A stretch of 64,000 nucleotides of DNA. Origin: Novosphingobium sediminicola. GTDB lineage: Bacteria; Pseudomonadota; Alphaproteobacteria; Sphingomonadales; Sphingomonadaceae. The translations under genes were made by a program, and so were the position numbers. The notes under the pieces were generated by a model. It did not search any database and was not told where the DNA came from. It saw only the letters and a program-made list of their open reading frames with translations. Positions 16,823-25,129 of this stretch are shown in pieces; the stretch's first letter is position 1, and each line of letters begins with the position of its first letter. The stretch spans positions 44,887 through 108,886 of the forward strand of contig NZ_JACIDX010000018.1 of assembly GCF_014196525.1 (NCBI RefSeq). Direction: 5' to 3'.

Positions 16823-19114
16823 TCAGAACTTGAAGCCGGCGCGAACGCCATACATCAGAGGGTCCGAAACCTGGAGCGTACCGTTCACGCCCGCGCCAAC
16901 GGCGGTGACGAGCAGGTTGTTTTCCAGGTTCTTGCCGTAGGCCTGAACGTAATAGACCTTGTTCGGCGAGTTATAGGTCACGTTGACTTCGGTCTGCGTA
17001 TAGGAAGGCTGAACGAAGCGGCTGTAGATCGAGAGAGCCAGCATGTTGTAGCTCGACGAATACTTCGAACGCACACCGGCAATGATTTCGCCGCCATTGG
17101 CCAACGGCACCGTGTGGGTGTAACCAACCGTCAGCGTGGTGGTGGGCGAACGGTCCAGACGGGTGTTGGCCAGGTTCAGCGTCGGATAGGTCGCGGCATT
17201 GGGATAGAACGTGCCGTAACGCGCGTCGAGCAGCGAGAGCTGAACGTCGAGCTTGCCGTTCTTGACGATGTTATAAGCGGCTTCAGCTTCGATACCATCC
17301 ACCTTGGCCGAAGCAGCGTTGGTGGTCTGGGTGCACTGGGTGCCGCCGGCGCAGAACGGACCGACCTGGGTCAGCTGCAGGTTGTTGTAGTTATAGTGGA
17401 AGGCCGAGAAGTTCAGACGCAGCTTGTTGTCGAGCAGACGGGCCTTGGCGCCGATTTCATAGGCGGTCAGCGTTTCGGGCTGATAGTACAGCGTGCTGGC
17501 GGGCAGCGTGCAACCCGTGCCGGTGCCGGCTTCGCAACCGTCGTTGAAACCGCCGGCCTTGTAGCCGGTCGAGATCGTGCCGAACAGCATGGTGGCCGCG
17601 TTCAGGTTGTAATCGACGCCGACCTTCCAGGTGGCCTTTTCATACGAACGCTTGGCAATGTTCGGGGTGACGATGTCGCCCGTGTTGTTGCAGGCGATGG
17701 TATAGGCGCACTGGACGGTGGCGCCGGTACGGGCCTTTTCATCCTTGGTGTAGCGACCGCCAGCCGTGATGTGCAGCTTTTCGTTGGGCGAATAGGTCAC
17801 CTGACCGAAACCGGCCACCGACGAGGACATCACATAGTGCTGCGGGAAGGCGAAGACATAGCCGACATCCGAAGGCGCATAACGCAGGCCAGTGGCCCCG
17901 TTGGTGCGATCATAGATGGCCAGCTGGATGTCGGCGCGTTCCTTGAAGTAGTACACACCGGCCTGAGCGCGGAACGGACCCGTGCCGTTGGTCGACAGGC
18001 GCAGTTCCTGACTGTTCTGCCAGTACCAGCCGTCGAACTTGTTGGGAGCCAGACCGCCCACGTTGACCGCGCTGGCCGGGCCGTAATAGCTGTAGTTGCC
18101 TTCGTGACGCTTGAATTCGCGATACGAACCCAGATAGTTCAGCGTCACCGCGCCGAAGTCATACTTGAAGTCCACATCGACGCCATAGGTGGCGTTGTTG
18201 CGGCGCAGGTTGTCGGCCAAGACCCGCTGGGGCAGACCATCGGCGGTCGGCGCGTTCAGCGTCAGGAGCTGGGCGTTCGACTTGCCGTTGGCGGTATAGA
18301 CCGGCATCACCGTGTTGGTGGTGTAGCCCGAATAGAAGTTGCTGGTGGGCAGCGCGTTCGAGCTGATGCCCTTCATCTGGTTATAGTCGCCGCGAACCAG
18401 CAGTTCACCGTGGTCGAACTTGAGCAGCGCCGACAGACGGCCCGAGAACACATCCTTGAACGGCGAGAGGTTCAGATCCGACAGGTTGGCACCGGCCTTG
18501 AGGAAGCTGTCGCGATGGTCATAGTTGACCGCCGCGCGGACCGCCAGGTTGTCGGTCACGGGCACGTTGATCGCGCCGCCCGCCTGGGTGTTGTTATAGT
18601 TGCCATAGGCGACGTTCACGTCGCCCTTCACCTTGTCGAAGGTGGGACGGTTGGTGATCAGGTTGACCGCGCCGGCCGTGGTGTTGCGGCCATAGAGCGT
18701 GCCCTGGGGACCACGCAGAACTTCGACGCGGCTGATGTCGTAGAAGCTGGTTTCCTGCGCCTGCTGACGGGCGATATAAACGCCGTCCATCATGAAGGCG
18801 GCCGAGGGATCGCCCTTTTCGGTGCCGTCCGAGCTGGTCACGCCGCGAATGGTGATCTGCAGACCGTTGTTACGGTTGATCATCACGCTGGGGACCTGAT
18901 CGCCCAGATTGGTCGGGTTGGTGATGCCCGCGGTGCGCAGCGCATCGCCCGAAACGGCGGTCAGCGCGATCGGGGTCTTGGACGCCAGCGTTTCAAAACG
19001 GGTGGCGGTCACGATGATGTCGCCGTCGGGGCTGACCTTGGTTTCCTGCGCCATGGCAGGGCCGGCAATGGCCAGCGCGAGCACGGATGCTCCAAGAATG
19101 TGTGCGAACTTCAT
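16823..19114 (-). CDS. TonB-dependent outer-membrane receptor
   Basis: The 763-residue protein has a signal peptide ending in AMAQ, a TonB-box-like DIIVTA shortly after, and a plug domain (QVPSVMINRNNGLQITIRGV, VEVLRGPQGTLYGRNTTAGAVNLI). A 22-strand-type barrel follows, ending in the aromatic GFKF expected for BAM insertion. Such receptors pull scarce ligands across the outer membrane with TonB energy. Placement with a GH3 enzyme and a LacI regulator points to a glycoside ligand instead of iron. The ATG at 19114 has GAGAGGG about 10 bases upstream. Two LacI-type operators lie in the 286-base upstream gap. Confidence 0.93.
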   Translation of the reverse strand: MKFAHILGASVLALAIAGPAMAQETKVSPDGDIIVTATRFETLASKTPIALTAVSGDALRTAGITNPTNLGDQVPSVMINRNNGLQITIRGVTSSDGTEKGDPSAAFMMDGVYIARQQAQETSFYDISRVEVLRGPQGTLYGRNTTAGAVNLITNRPTFDKVKGDVNVAYGNYNNTQAGGAINVPVTDNLAVRAAVNYDHRDSFLKAGANLSDLNLSPFKDVFSGRLSALLKFDHGELLVRGDYNQMKGISSNALPTSNFYSGYTTNTVMPVYTANGKSNAQLLTLNAPTADGLPQRVLADNLRRNNATYGVDVDFKYDFGAVTLNYLGSYREFKRHEGNYSYYGPASAVNVGGLAPNKFDGWYWQNSQELRLSTNGTGPFRAQAGVYYFKERADIQLAIYDRTNGATGLRYAPSDVGYVFAFPQHYVMSSSVAGFGQVTYSPNEKLHITAGGRYTKDEKARTGATVQCAYTIACNNTGDIVTPNIAKRSYEKATWKVGVDYNLNAATMLFGTISTGYKAGGFNDGCEAGTGTGCTLPASTLYYQPETLTAYEIGAKARLLDNKLRLNFSAFHYNYNNLQLTQVGPFCAGGTQCTQTTNAASAKVDGIEAEAAYNIVKNGKLDVQLSLLDARYGTFYPNAATYPTLNLANTRLDRSPTTTLTVGYTHTVPLANGGEIIAGVRSKYSSSYNMLALSIYSRFVQPSYTQTEVNVTYNSPNKVYYVQAYGKNLENNLLVTAVGAGVNGTLQVSDPLMYGVRAGFKF

Positions 19115-19196
19115 ATTGCCTATCCCTCTCCTGTTTAAGCAATTCAATTTGCCGTCCCGCCGCCGCAAATACAGCGTCAGGGACAGCGGCCATCGG

Positions 19197-19212
19197 TTGA
19201 AAACGTTATCAA
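19197..19212. promoter_or_regulatory. LacI-family operator 1 (upstream of the TonB receptor)
   Basis: TTGAAAACGTTATCAA is a near-perfect palindrome with the central CG typical of LacI/GalR operators. It is 83 bases upstream of the receptor's start and just downstream of the lacI-type gene. A sister site is at 19274 and a third at 22752. Confidence 0.75.
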
Positions 19213-19273
19213 TTGGACAATGACCTGCTGCGGATTGCCCCCTAGCTCTCGTCCGTCGCGACAAGAGTAAGGC

Positions 19274-19289
19274 TTGGTATCGTTTTCAA
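19274..19289. promoter_or_regulatory. LacI-family operator 2 (upstream of the TonB receptor)
   Basis: TTGGTATCGTTTTCAA, read on the other strand as TTGAAAACGATACCAA, matches operator 1 in 13 of 16 positions. The centres are 77 bases apart, about seven helical turns, which would allow cooperative binding or looping by a dimer-of-dimers. Confidence 0.7.
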
Positions 19290-19400
19290 AACTTCGGGAA
19301 ATAAATGCGGCGTAAAGCCGCAAACCCCTTTCCATCCTCTCCATTGGAGCCGGGCCAATCGATTGGCTCCGCGCTTTCTGTTCTGTATCCTCTAACCACT

Positions 19401-20429
19401 TCACTTATTCGATGCAAGACGCTCCTGGGCCCCGGAAGATCGACGGACGATCAACTGATGCGCCAATACAACACTTTGCTCTGTAAGGGGCTTATCATGC
19501 AACATGGCGTCGATCATCCGCATCGCCGTTTCGCCCAATTCATTGGTGGGCTGACGAATAGTCGTCAAAGGCGGCGAAGCATAGGCGCCAAAGCGCAGAT
19601 CATCAAAGCCGACAATGGCTATATCGTCCGGAATCGTCAGGCCTTTTTCATGAATCGCCTGCTGCGCGCCGATCGCCATTTCGTCATTGGCACAAAACAC
19701 CGCATCGGGCCGCGATTCCAGTTCGAGCAGGCGCAGCATCGCGGTATGGCCCGATTCGATCGAGAAATCGCCATCGACGATCCACCCGGCCTCCGGAGTC
19801 AATCCGGCCTCGACCATCGCCGAATGATAGCCGCGCAAACGGTCCGCACACAGCGAATTGACCATCGGCCCGGTGATCGTAGCGATTCTCTTGCGCTCCA
19901 TCGCGATCAGATGCTGCACCGCCAGCTTGGCCGCGGCCACATTGTCGATCCCCACATGGGGGCAATTCAACCCGGCATAGCTTTCACATGCCAGCACCAA
20001 CGGGATCGGCAAAGGCTTGCCCGCCTTGACCGTGGCGCGCACCACCGAGGGCAGCAGCGAGCCGAGCAGAATCAACCCGTCCGCCACCCGTGATGTGACC
20101 ATTTCGGCATAATAATCAAGGCGTTCCTGCTTACCCTGCGTCTCGCCGATCAAGACTCGATAGCCCAGCTCATGCGCAACATTCTCGATGCTCTGCACGA
20201 TCTCGGAAAAGAACGGGTTGGCGATTTCGGGCACGATCACAATGATCGCTTCATGACGTGGCCGCCGCAATTGCTGGGCAATTGCGTTGGGCACGTATTT
20301 CATTTCCTCAATCGCCTGATTGACCGCATCGCGCTTGGCCGGACGAACCGCCTCCGGCTCTCGCAATGTCCGCGAAACCGTGGCCACCGAAACGCCTGCA
20401 CGCTTGGCAATATCGCGAATGGTGACCAC
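19401..20429 (-). CDS. LacI-family transcriptional regulator of the sugar locus
   Basis: The 342-residue repressor starts with VTIRDIAKRAGVSVATVSR, the LacI helix-turn-helix, followed by a hinge helix ending near NAIAQQLRR. It then has a periplasmic-binding-protein-like effector domain (GRxxGYHSAM region, AIVGFDD). The start is a GTG at 20429 with AGAAGGA a little over 10 bases upstream. An upstream in-frame ATG at 20537 would run into the GMC gene and adds no family sequence. It follows the GMC gene by 20 bases and precedes the TonB receptor. Three operators of one consensus in this locus are its likely targets. The effector is probably a sugar released by the locus. Confidence 0.93.
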   Translation of the reverse strand: MVTIRDIAKRAGVSVATVSRTLREPEAVRPAKRDAVNQAIEEMKYVPNAIAQQLRRPRHEAIIVIVPEIANPFFSEIVQSIENVAHELGYRVLIGETQGKQERLDYYAEMVTSRVADGLILLGSLLPSVVRATVKAGKPLPIPLVLACESYAGLNCPHVGIDNVAAAKLAVQHLIAMERKRIATITGPMVNSLCADRLRGYHSAMVEAGLTPEAGWIVDGDFSIESGHTAMLRLLELESRPDAVFCANDEMAIGAQQAIHEKGLTIPDDIAIVGFDDLRFGAYASPPLTTIRQPTNELGETAMRMIDAMLHDKPLTEQSVVLAHQLIVRRSSGAQERLASNK

Positions 20430-20449
20430 GCTTTGCTGTATTCCTTCTA

Positions 20450-22135
20450 TCAGATCGTGCCCGCTTTCAGAAGTTCCGAAGCGTAATTGGCGGCCCGAGC
20501 CGACATCGCCATATAGGTCAGCGAGGGGTTCTGGCAACCGCTCGACGTCATGGCCGCGCCGTCGGTGATGAACAGGTTGGGCACGTCATGGGCCTGATTG
20601 TGCTTGTTGAGCACGCTGGTCTTGGGATCGTGGCCCATACGCGCGGTGCCCATTTCGTGAATGCCAAGGCCCGGCGGGTGCAGCTTGCCGCTTTCCTTGA
20701 TGATGCGGCCGCCTGCGGCCGTGACCATGGCCTTGGCGTCCTCCAGAATGCGGCGGCCCAGTTCCTTGTCATTCTCGCCATGCTCGCAATGAATGTTGAG
20801 CAGCGGCAGGCCCCATTCATCCTTCTTGGTCGCGTTCAGCGTGACGCGGTTTTCCGGATTGGGCAGCATTTCGCCAAAGCCCGACAGACCGACCATCCAT
20901 GTGCCCGGATGACGAATGCGCTCCTTCAGCTCGGCGCCCACGCCCGGCGCGCCCATGGCTACGCCATGCCACCCCTGACGCATCACCCGGCCTTGATAGC
21001 CATAGCCGCGCAGATAGCTCTCGGTCTGACCATCAAGGTTACGATAGCGCGGAATGTAGATGCCATTGGGGCGGCGGCCGCGGTGGAAGGTTTCAGGGCC
21101 ATCCATCACCGCCATCACGCTCGGACCATAAACGTGGTCCATCAGATTGCGGCCCACCTGATCGGAACTGTTGGCCAGACCGCGCGGGTTGGCTTCATTG
21201 CCCGATTGCAGCAGCACCTGCGCGCTGCCGATGGTCGAAGCGCACAGGAACACCACCTTGGCCTCATAGGTCGTGGCCTTCTTGGTGTTCTGGTCGATAA
21301 CGCGAACACCGGTGGCCTTGCCGGTTTTCGGATCGGTGATGATCGAATGCACGATGGCATCCGTCACCAGCGTCAGATTGCCGGTCCGCGTTGCGGCGGG
21401 CAGCGAGGAGGACAGGCTGGAATGATAAGCGCCGAACGAGCAGCCGCGTTCGCACAGCGAGCGATACTGGCACGGATTGCGGCCCAGCTCGATATGGTGC
21501 GGCTGGGGCTGGGTCAGGTGGGCGCAGCGGCCCATGATGACCTTGCGGCCCGCAAAGCTCTTTTCCACCGCCGTCTTGAACAGCTTTTCGCCATCGGTCA
21601 TCGGCATCACGGGCAGGAACTTGCCATCGGGCAATTGGGCCAGACCATCATTTTCGCCCGACACGCCGATGAAGGTTTCCACCTTGTCATACCACGGCGC
21701 CAGATCGGCATAACGGATCGGCCAGTCCACGCCGTGCCCGTCGCGCGCGTTCGAGCTGAGGTCCATTTCGGACAGGCGATAGGTCTGACGCCCCCACATG
21801 ATCGAGCGCCCGCCCAGATGATAGCCGCGAATCCAGCTGAAGGGCTTGTTTTCAGGCGTTTCATAGGGGTGCTGGCTGTCCTTGACCCAATATTGCTGGG
21901 TCGCGGTGTTGACCGCATAGCACTGGCGCTGGATCGGATAGTCCTTTTCCAGCACTTCCTCAGGCACGCCCCCGCCATTGGGCAGGTCCCACGGCTGCAT
22001 CCAGTCATTATAGGATGCGCCATGCTCAATCTTGCGGCCGCGCTCCAGCACGAGCGTCTTCAGGCCCAGTTCGCACAATTCCTTGGCGGCCATCCCGCCG
22101 CTCATCCCAGAGCCGATAACAATGGCGTCGAACAT
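20450..22135 (-). CDS. GMC-family FAD sugar oxidoreductase (large subunit)
   Basis: The 561-residue flavoprotein has the FAD-binding GSGMSGG at residues 8-14 and LVLERG after it. It also has the GMC motif around GGRSIMWGRQTYR, and a C-terminal catalytic region with GIHEMGTARMG (His) and CQNPSLTYMAMSARAA (Asn). It has no signal peptide. Its partner gene, 21 bases upstream, encodes a small subunit with an export signal, so the complex may be carried out by hitch-hiking on the Tat substrate, as in gluconate 2-dehydrogenase and glucoside 3-dehydrogenase. It would oxidise a sugar or glycoside hydroxyl. The cytochrome c subunit of classic gluconate dehydrogenase is absent here. Confidence 0.88.
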   Translation of the reverse strand: MFDAIVIGSGMSGGMAAKELCELGLKTLVLERGRKIEHGASYNDWMQPWDLPNGGGVPEEVLEKDYPIQRQCYAVNTATQQYWVKDSQHPYETPENKPFSWIRGYHLGGRSIMWGRQTYRLSEMDLSSNARDGHGVDWPIRYADLAPWYDKVETFIGVSGENDGLAQLPDGKFLPVMPMTDGEKLFKTAVEKSFAGRKVIMGRCAHLTQPQPHHIELGRNPCQYRSLCERGCSFGAYHSSLSSSLPAATRTGNLTLVTDAIVHSIITDPKTGKATGVRVIDQNTKKATTYEAKVVFLCASTIGSAQVLLQSGNEANPRGLANSSDQVGRNLMDHVYGPSVMAVMDGPETFHRGRRPNGIYIPRYRNLDGQTESYLRGYGYQGRVMRQGWHGVAMGAPGVGAELKERIRHPGTWMVGLSGFGEMLPNPENRVTLNATKKDEWGLPLLNIHCEHGENDKELGRRILEDAKAMVTAAGGRIIKESGKLHPPGLGIHEMGTARMGHDPKTSVLNKHNQAHDVPNLFITDGAAMTSSGCQNPSLTYMAMSARAANYASELLKAGTI

Positions 22136-22156
22136 TTTACTCTCCCAGAATTCTTA

Positions 22157-22699
22157 TCAGCCGACGTTGTGACCGGCCCATGCACGCGTGTCCTTGGTCA
22201 GGGGAATCGAAGGCTCCCACGCGCCGGGCACATGCTCGTAGCGCAATTCGACCGTGGCCCCCGGTTCGCTCATGTAATAGGCGGTGACCAGCAGGTCCTT
22301 GAGCTTGTAGTAATCGGGATTGGAGAAGTTCTCCAGATCATAGCCGGTCAGGAACGTCTTGCGCGCCGCCGGGGTCAGCAGGGCAAAGGGCTTGCCCGTC
22401 TTGGCGCGCGCGGCCGTGTCGATGGCCTTGAGCGCGGCCAGATGCGCGGCGCGATGGGCCGGATTGGCCCAATCGCGCAGCAGCGCGTCAACCGTGGCGG
22501 GCACCTTGACCTGAACCGCGCCGGGCGTGTCGGTGCGCGGGATAAATGTGTCGCTGACCGCGGCCAGCAGCGCGGTGGTGGGGGCGTCCAGCAGAGGAGG
22601 CTTTTTCGCAGCAGCCGCAAGGGCATCGGCGGGCAGCGCCGACAGGCCGATAAGCGCCGCAAGACCTTCAAGCATGTGACGGCGATCGAGTTCGATCAT
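22157..22699 (-). CDS. Gluconate 2-dehydrogenase subunit 3-like protein (small subunit of the GMC enzyme)
   Basis: The product is about 180 residues with the twin-arginine-like start DRRHMLEGLAALIGLSAL followed by PADALA, a probable Tat signal. The body contains FIPRTDTPGA and FLTGYDLENF, and ends with LRYEHVPGAWEPSIPL, the pattern of the small gamma subunit (family DUF1424/subunit 3) of flavin dehydrogenases. It assists folding and export of the GMC subunit encoded next. The ATG at 22699 is preferred because GAGGAG lies 9 bases upstream; ATG 22705 is too close to that site. A LacI operator lies 53 bases upstream, so the unit gamma-GMC-lacI is probably repressed by its own product. Confidence 0.85.
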   Translation of the reverse strand: MIELDRRHMLEGLAALIGLSALPADALAAAAKKPPLLDAPTTALLAAVSDTFIPRTDTPGAVQVKVPATVDALLRDWANPAHRAAHLAALKAIDTAARAKTGKPFALLTPAARKTFLTGYDLENFSNPDYYKLKDLLVTAYYMSEPGATVELRYEHVPGAWEPSIPLTKDTRAWAGHNVG

Positions 22700-22751
22700 C
22701 CTCATCTTCTCCTCTTCCCGAAATTTGATTCTTGACCGATGCCATCGCGTT

Positions 22752-22767
22752 CTGGCAACGTTTACAA
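22752..22767. promoter_or_regulatory. LacI-family operator 3 (between divergent GMC and MFS units)
   Basis: CTGGCAACGTTTACAA shares the TG-n3-AACGTT-n2-CAA core of operators 1 and 2. It lies between the start of the GMC small-subunit gene and that of the MFS gene, so one site can regulate both directions. Confidence 0.65.
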
Positions 22768-22791
22768 AAATATGGGACAGAGGACGAGGCC

Positions 22792-24027
22792 TTGTCAACA
22801 ACCACTTCATCGCAGACCCGAAAAATAAGCCTTTTCATCATGATGGCATTGCAGCTTGCCATCTGGGGGGCTTGGGCGCCGAAATTGTTTCCTTACATGG
22901 GGATGCTCGGCTTTTCCGCAGGACAACAGGCACTTGTCGGCTCATGCTGGGGCATTGCCTCGGTCGTGGGCATCTTCTTTTCGAATCACTTTGCCGATCG
23001 CTACTTCGCCGCTGAACGCTTTCTGGCGGTCAGCCATGTGATCGGCGGCCTTTGCATGCTGGGCGCGGCCTATTCGACCGCCTTCATGCCGTTTTTCGCC
23101 TTTTATCTGGCCTATAGCCTTGTTTACGTGCCCACCCTGTCGGTGACCAACACGATCGCCTTCGCCAACCTGAAGGAAGGCAAGGATTTCGGCACGGTCC
23201 GCGCAGGCGGCACCGTGGGCTGGGTGATGGCTTCCTGGCCCTTCGTGTTCATTCTGGGCGCGCATTCGGGGCCGGAGGAAGTCCGCTCGATCTTTATCGT
23301 GTCGGGCGTGATCTCGCTGGTGCTGGCCGCTTTCTCGCTCACCCTGCCCCATACTCCGCCGAAAAAGGGCGGCGATGATGTCGACGCGCTGGCATGGCGC
23401 CGGGCGCTGGGCCTGCTCAAAAAGCCCTTCGTGGCGGTGCTGTTCTTCGTCACCTTCATCGATTCGGTCGTGCATAACGGCTATTTCGTGATGGCCGACG
23501 CGTTCCTGACCAACCGCGTGGGCATCGCGGGCAATCTGTCGATGGTCGTCCTCTCGCTGGGCCAGATCGCCGAAGTGCTGACCATGCTGGTGCTGGGCAC
23601 GGTGCTGGGCAAGCTGGGCTGGCGCAAGACGATGATCGTGGGCATTCTGGGCCACGCGGCGCGTTTCCTCGCCTTCTCCTTCCTGTCGGACAGCGTCGCC
23701 TCGATTGTCGCGGTGCAATTGCTGCACGGCATCTGCTACGCCTTCTTTTTCGCAACGGTCTACATCTTCGTGGACGAAGCCTTCCCCAAGGACGTGCGTT
23801 CGAGCGCGCAGGGCCTGTTCAACCTGCTGATCCTTGGCGTCGGCAATATGGTGGCCAGTTCCTTCTTCCCCAACCTTGTCGCCAAACTGACCGGGGTTGA
23901 TGGCGTGGTCGATTACCGCACGCTGTTCCTTGTGCCTGCCGGCCTCGCCACGCTTGGCGCGCTGGTTCTGGCCTTTGCTTTTCACCCGCCAACGGCCGCA
24001 CCGGCCGGGGCTCTGGAGGACGCCTGA
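22792..24027 (+). CDS. MFS transporter of the nucleoside:H+ symporter (NupG-like) type
   Basis: The product is about 411 residues with 12 hydrophobic segments. The sequence LQLAIWGAWAPKLFPYM, the YVPTLSVTNTIAFANL segment and RAGGTVGWVMASW match the NupG/XapB nucleoside symporter family, though related members in sugar loci probably carry saccharides. The TTG at 22792 is proposed because GAGGACGAGG is just upstream and because the ATG at 22732 would put operator 3 inside the gene. ATG 22840 is another option. The stop overlaps the ATG of the next gene (TGATG), so both are translated together. Confidence 0.82.
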   Translation: MSTTTSSQTRKISLFIMMALQLAIWGAWAPKLFPYMGMLGFSAGQQALVGSCWGIASVVGIFFSNHFADRYFAAERFLAVSHVIGGLCMLGAAYSTAFMPFFAFYLAYSLVYVPTLSVTNTIAFANLKEGKDFGTVRAGGTVGWVMASWPFVFILGAHSGPEEVRSIFIVSGVISLVLAAFSLTLPHTPPKKGGDDVDALAWRRALGLLKKPFVAVLFFVTFIDSVVHNGYFVMADAFLTNRVGIAGNLSMVVLSLGQIAEVLTMLVLGTVLGKLGWRKTMIVGILGHAARFLAFSFLSDSVASIVAVQLLHGICYAFFFATVYIFVDEAFPKDVRSSAQGLFNLLILGVGNMVASSFFPNLVAKLTGVDGVVDYRTLFLVPAGLATLGALVLAFAFHPPTAAPAGALEDA

Positions 24028-24992
24028 TGACCATCAATCTTAATCGCCGCGGCCTGTTGGCCGCCATGGGCGCAACCGGCCTTGCGGCCGCTGTTCCCGC
24101 CTTTGGCGCCCCGCGCACGCCGCTGTTCAAGCGCATCAACAAGCCGCTGGGCGTCCAGCTCTATGCGCTGGGCGAGGCCGCGCAAAAGGATTTGGGCGGC
24201 ACGCTCAAGCGCCTTGCCGCGATGGGCTACACCGACTTTGAACTGCCCGGCCTCTATGGTCGCAGCCCCAAAGACCTGCGCGCCGATGCCGATGCAGCGG
24301 GCGTCCGCTTCGGCTCGATCCACATGGGCATGCCCCAGCGCCTGCCCGCAGGCTCGCTCACGCTCATGAGCAGCCCGCAGGAAATCGCCGACGCGCTGGG
24401 TACTATGGGCATCCGCAAGGCGGTGCTGCCTATGCCGCTGCTGCCCGACGACTTCAAAATGCCCGCCGCCGGAGGCGACATGCGCGCCGCGCTGGTCGCG
24501 GCGGTCGATGCGGGCGGTCTGGACATGTGGAAGCGTCTGGGCGGGCTGCTCAACGAACGCGCCCATGCGCTCAAGCCCTATGGCATTGATCTGGGCTATC
24601 ACAACCACAACATGGAATTCCGTCCGCAGGGCGGCACCACGGGCTGGAACGTGCTGCTGGGCGAGCTTGACCCCAAGCTTGTGTTCCTCGAACTCGATCT
24701 GGGCTGGGCGGCAGCGGGCGGTCTTGACCCGGCGGCCGAAATCCGTCGCCTCAAGGGGCGGATCAAGATGGTCCACCTCAAGGACATCAAGGCCTCGACC
24801 AAGACCAATTACGCGCTGAGCCAGGACCCCGCCGAAGTCGGCCTCGGCATGCTAAACTGGCACAAGATCCTGCCTGCCTGCGCGGAATCGGGAGTCGAGA
24901 ATTTCTACGTCGAACAGGAAGCGCCCTTCACGCGCGACCGGTTCGATTCGATGAAGATCAGCCACGATTATCTGGCCAAATTCGTCGCTTAA
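24027..24992 (+). CDS. Exported TIM-barrel sugar isomerase/epimerase-like protein
   Basis: The 321-residue protein starts with a Tat-type signal (NLNRRGLLAAMGATGLAAA then VPAFGA) and has the AP-endonuclease-2/xylose-isomerase-like barrel. Probable metal ligands are Glu in FELPG, His and Glu in GYHNHNMEF, Glu/Asp in LELDLGW, and His in MVHLKD. Members handle sugars or keto-sugars with a divalent metal. Export through Tat would place it in the same compartment as the GMC enzyme and GH3, so it may act on a 3-keto-glycoside in the periplasm. It is translationally coupled to the MFS gene. Confidence 0.85.
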   Translation: MTINLNRRGLLAAMGATGLAAAVPAFGAPRTPLFKRINKPLGVQLYALGEAAQKDLGGTLKRLAAMGYTDFELPGLYGRSPKDLRADADAAGVRFGSIHMGMPQRLPAGSLTLMSSPQEIADALGTMGIRKAVLPMPLLPDDFKMPAAGGDMRAALVAAVDAGGLDMWKRLGGLLNERAHALKPYGIDLGYHNHNMEFRPQGGTTGWNVLLGELDPKLVFLELDLGWAAAGGLDPAAEIRRLKGRIKMVHLKDIKASTKTNYALSQDPAEVGLGMLNWHKILPACAESGVENFYVEQEAPFTRDRFDSMKISHDYLAKFVA

Positions 24993-25069
24993 CAGGTCGA
25001 TGGCGGCCACGGGCGCTTCATGCCTGCCCGTGGCCGTCGGACTTGACAGATTGGGCGAGGCGAGGAATA

Positions 25070-25091
25070 AATCAGAATAGCAATTCTGATT
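25070..25091. promoter_or_regulatory. Symmetric operator-like repeat before the Gfo/Idh/MocA gene
   Basis: AATCAGAAT (25070-25078), a 4-base spacer, and ATTCTGATT (25083-25091) form a perfect 9-bp inverted repeat, 38 bases before the ATG. It differs from the LacI operators, so a second regulator may act here. Confidence 0.55.
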
Positions 25092-25094
25092 ATT

Positions 25095-25114
25095 GACAGG
25101 CAGGATAGCCTGTC
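25095..25114 (+). promoter_or_regulatory. Leader hairpin next to the ribosome-binding site
   Basis: GACAGGC (25095-25101) pairs with GCCTGTC (25108-25114) around a 6-base loop. AAGGAGAG follows at 25118-25125 and the ATG is at 25130, so the stem may affect mRNA stability or ribosome access. Confidence 0.4.
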
Positions 25115-25129
25115 TCCAAGGAGAGTGAA

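Noticed and set aside
14756..22735. Several plus-strand open frames of 600-700 codons opposite the GH3, TonB receptor and GMC genes
   Set aside because: They have no recognisable domains or signal sequences and are dominated by Arg, Gly and Ala, as expected for shadows of minus-strand genes.
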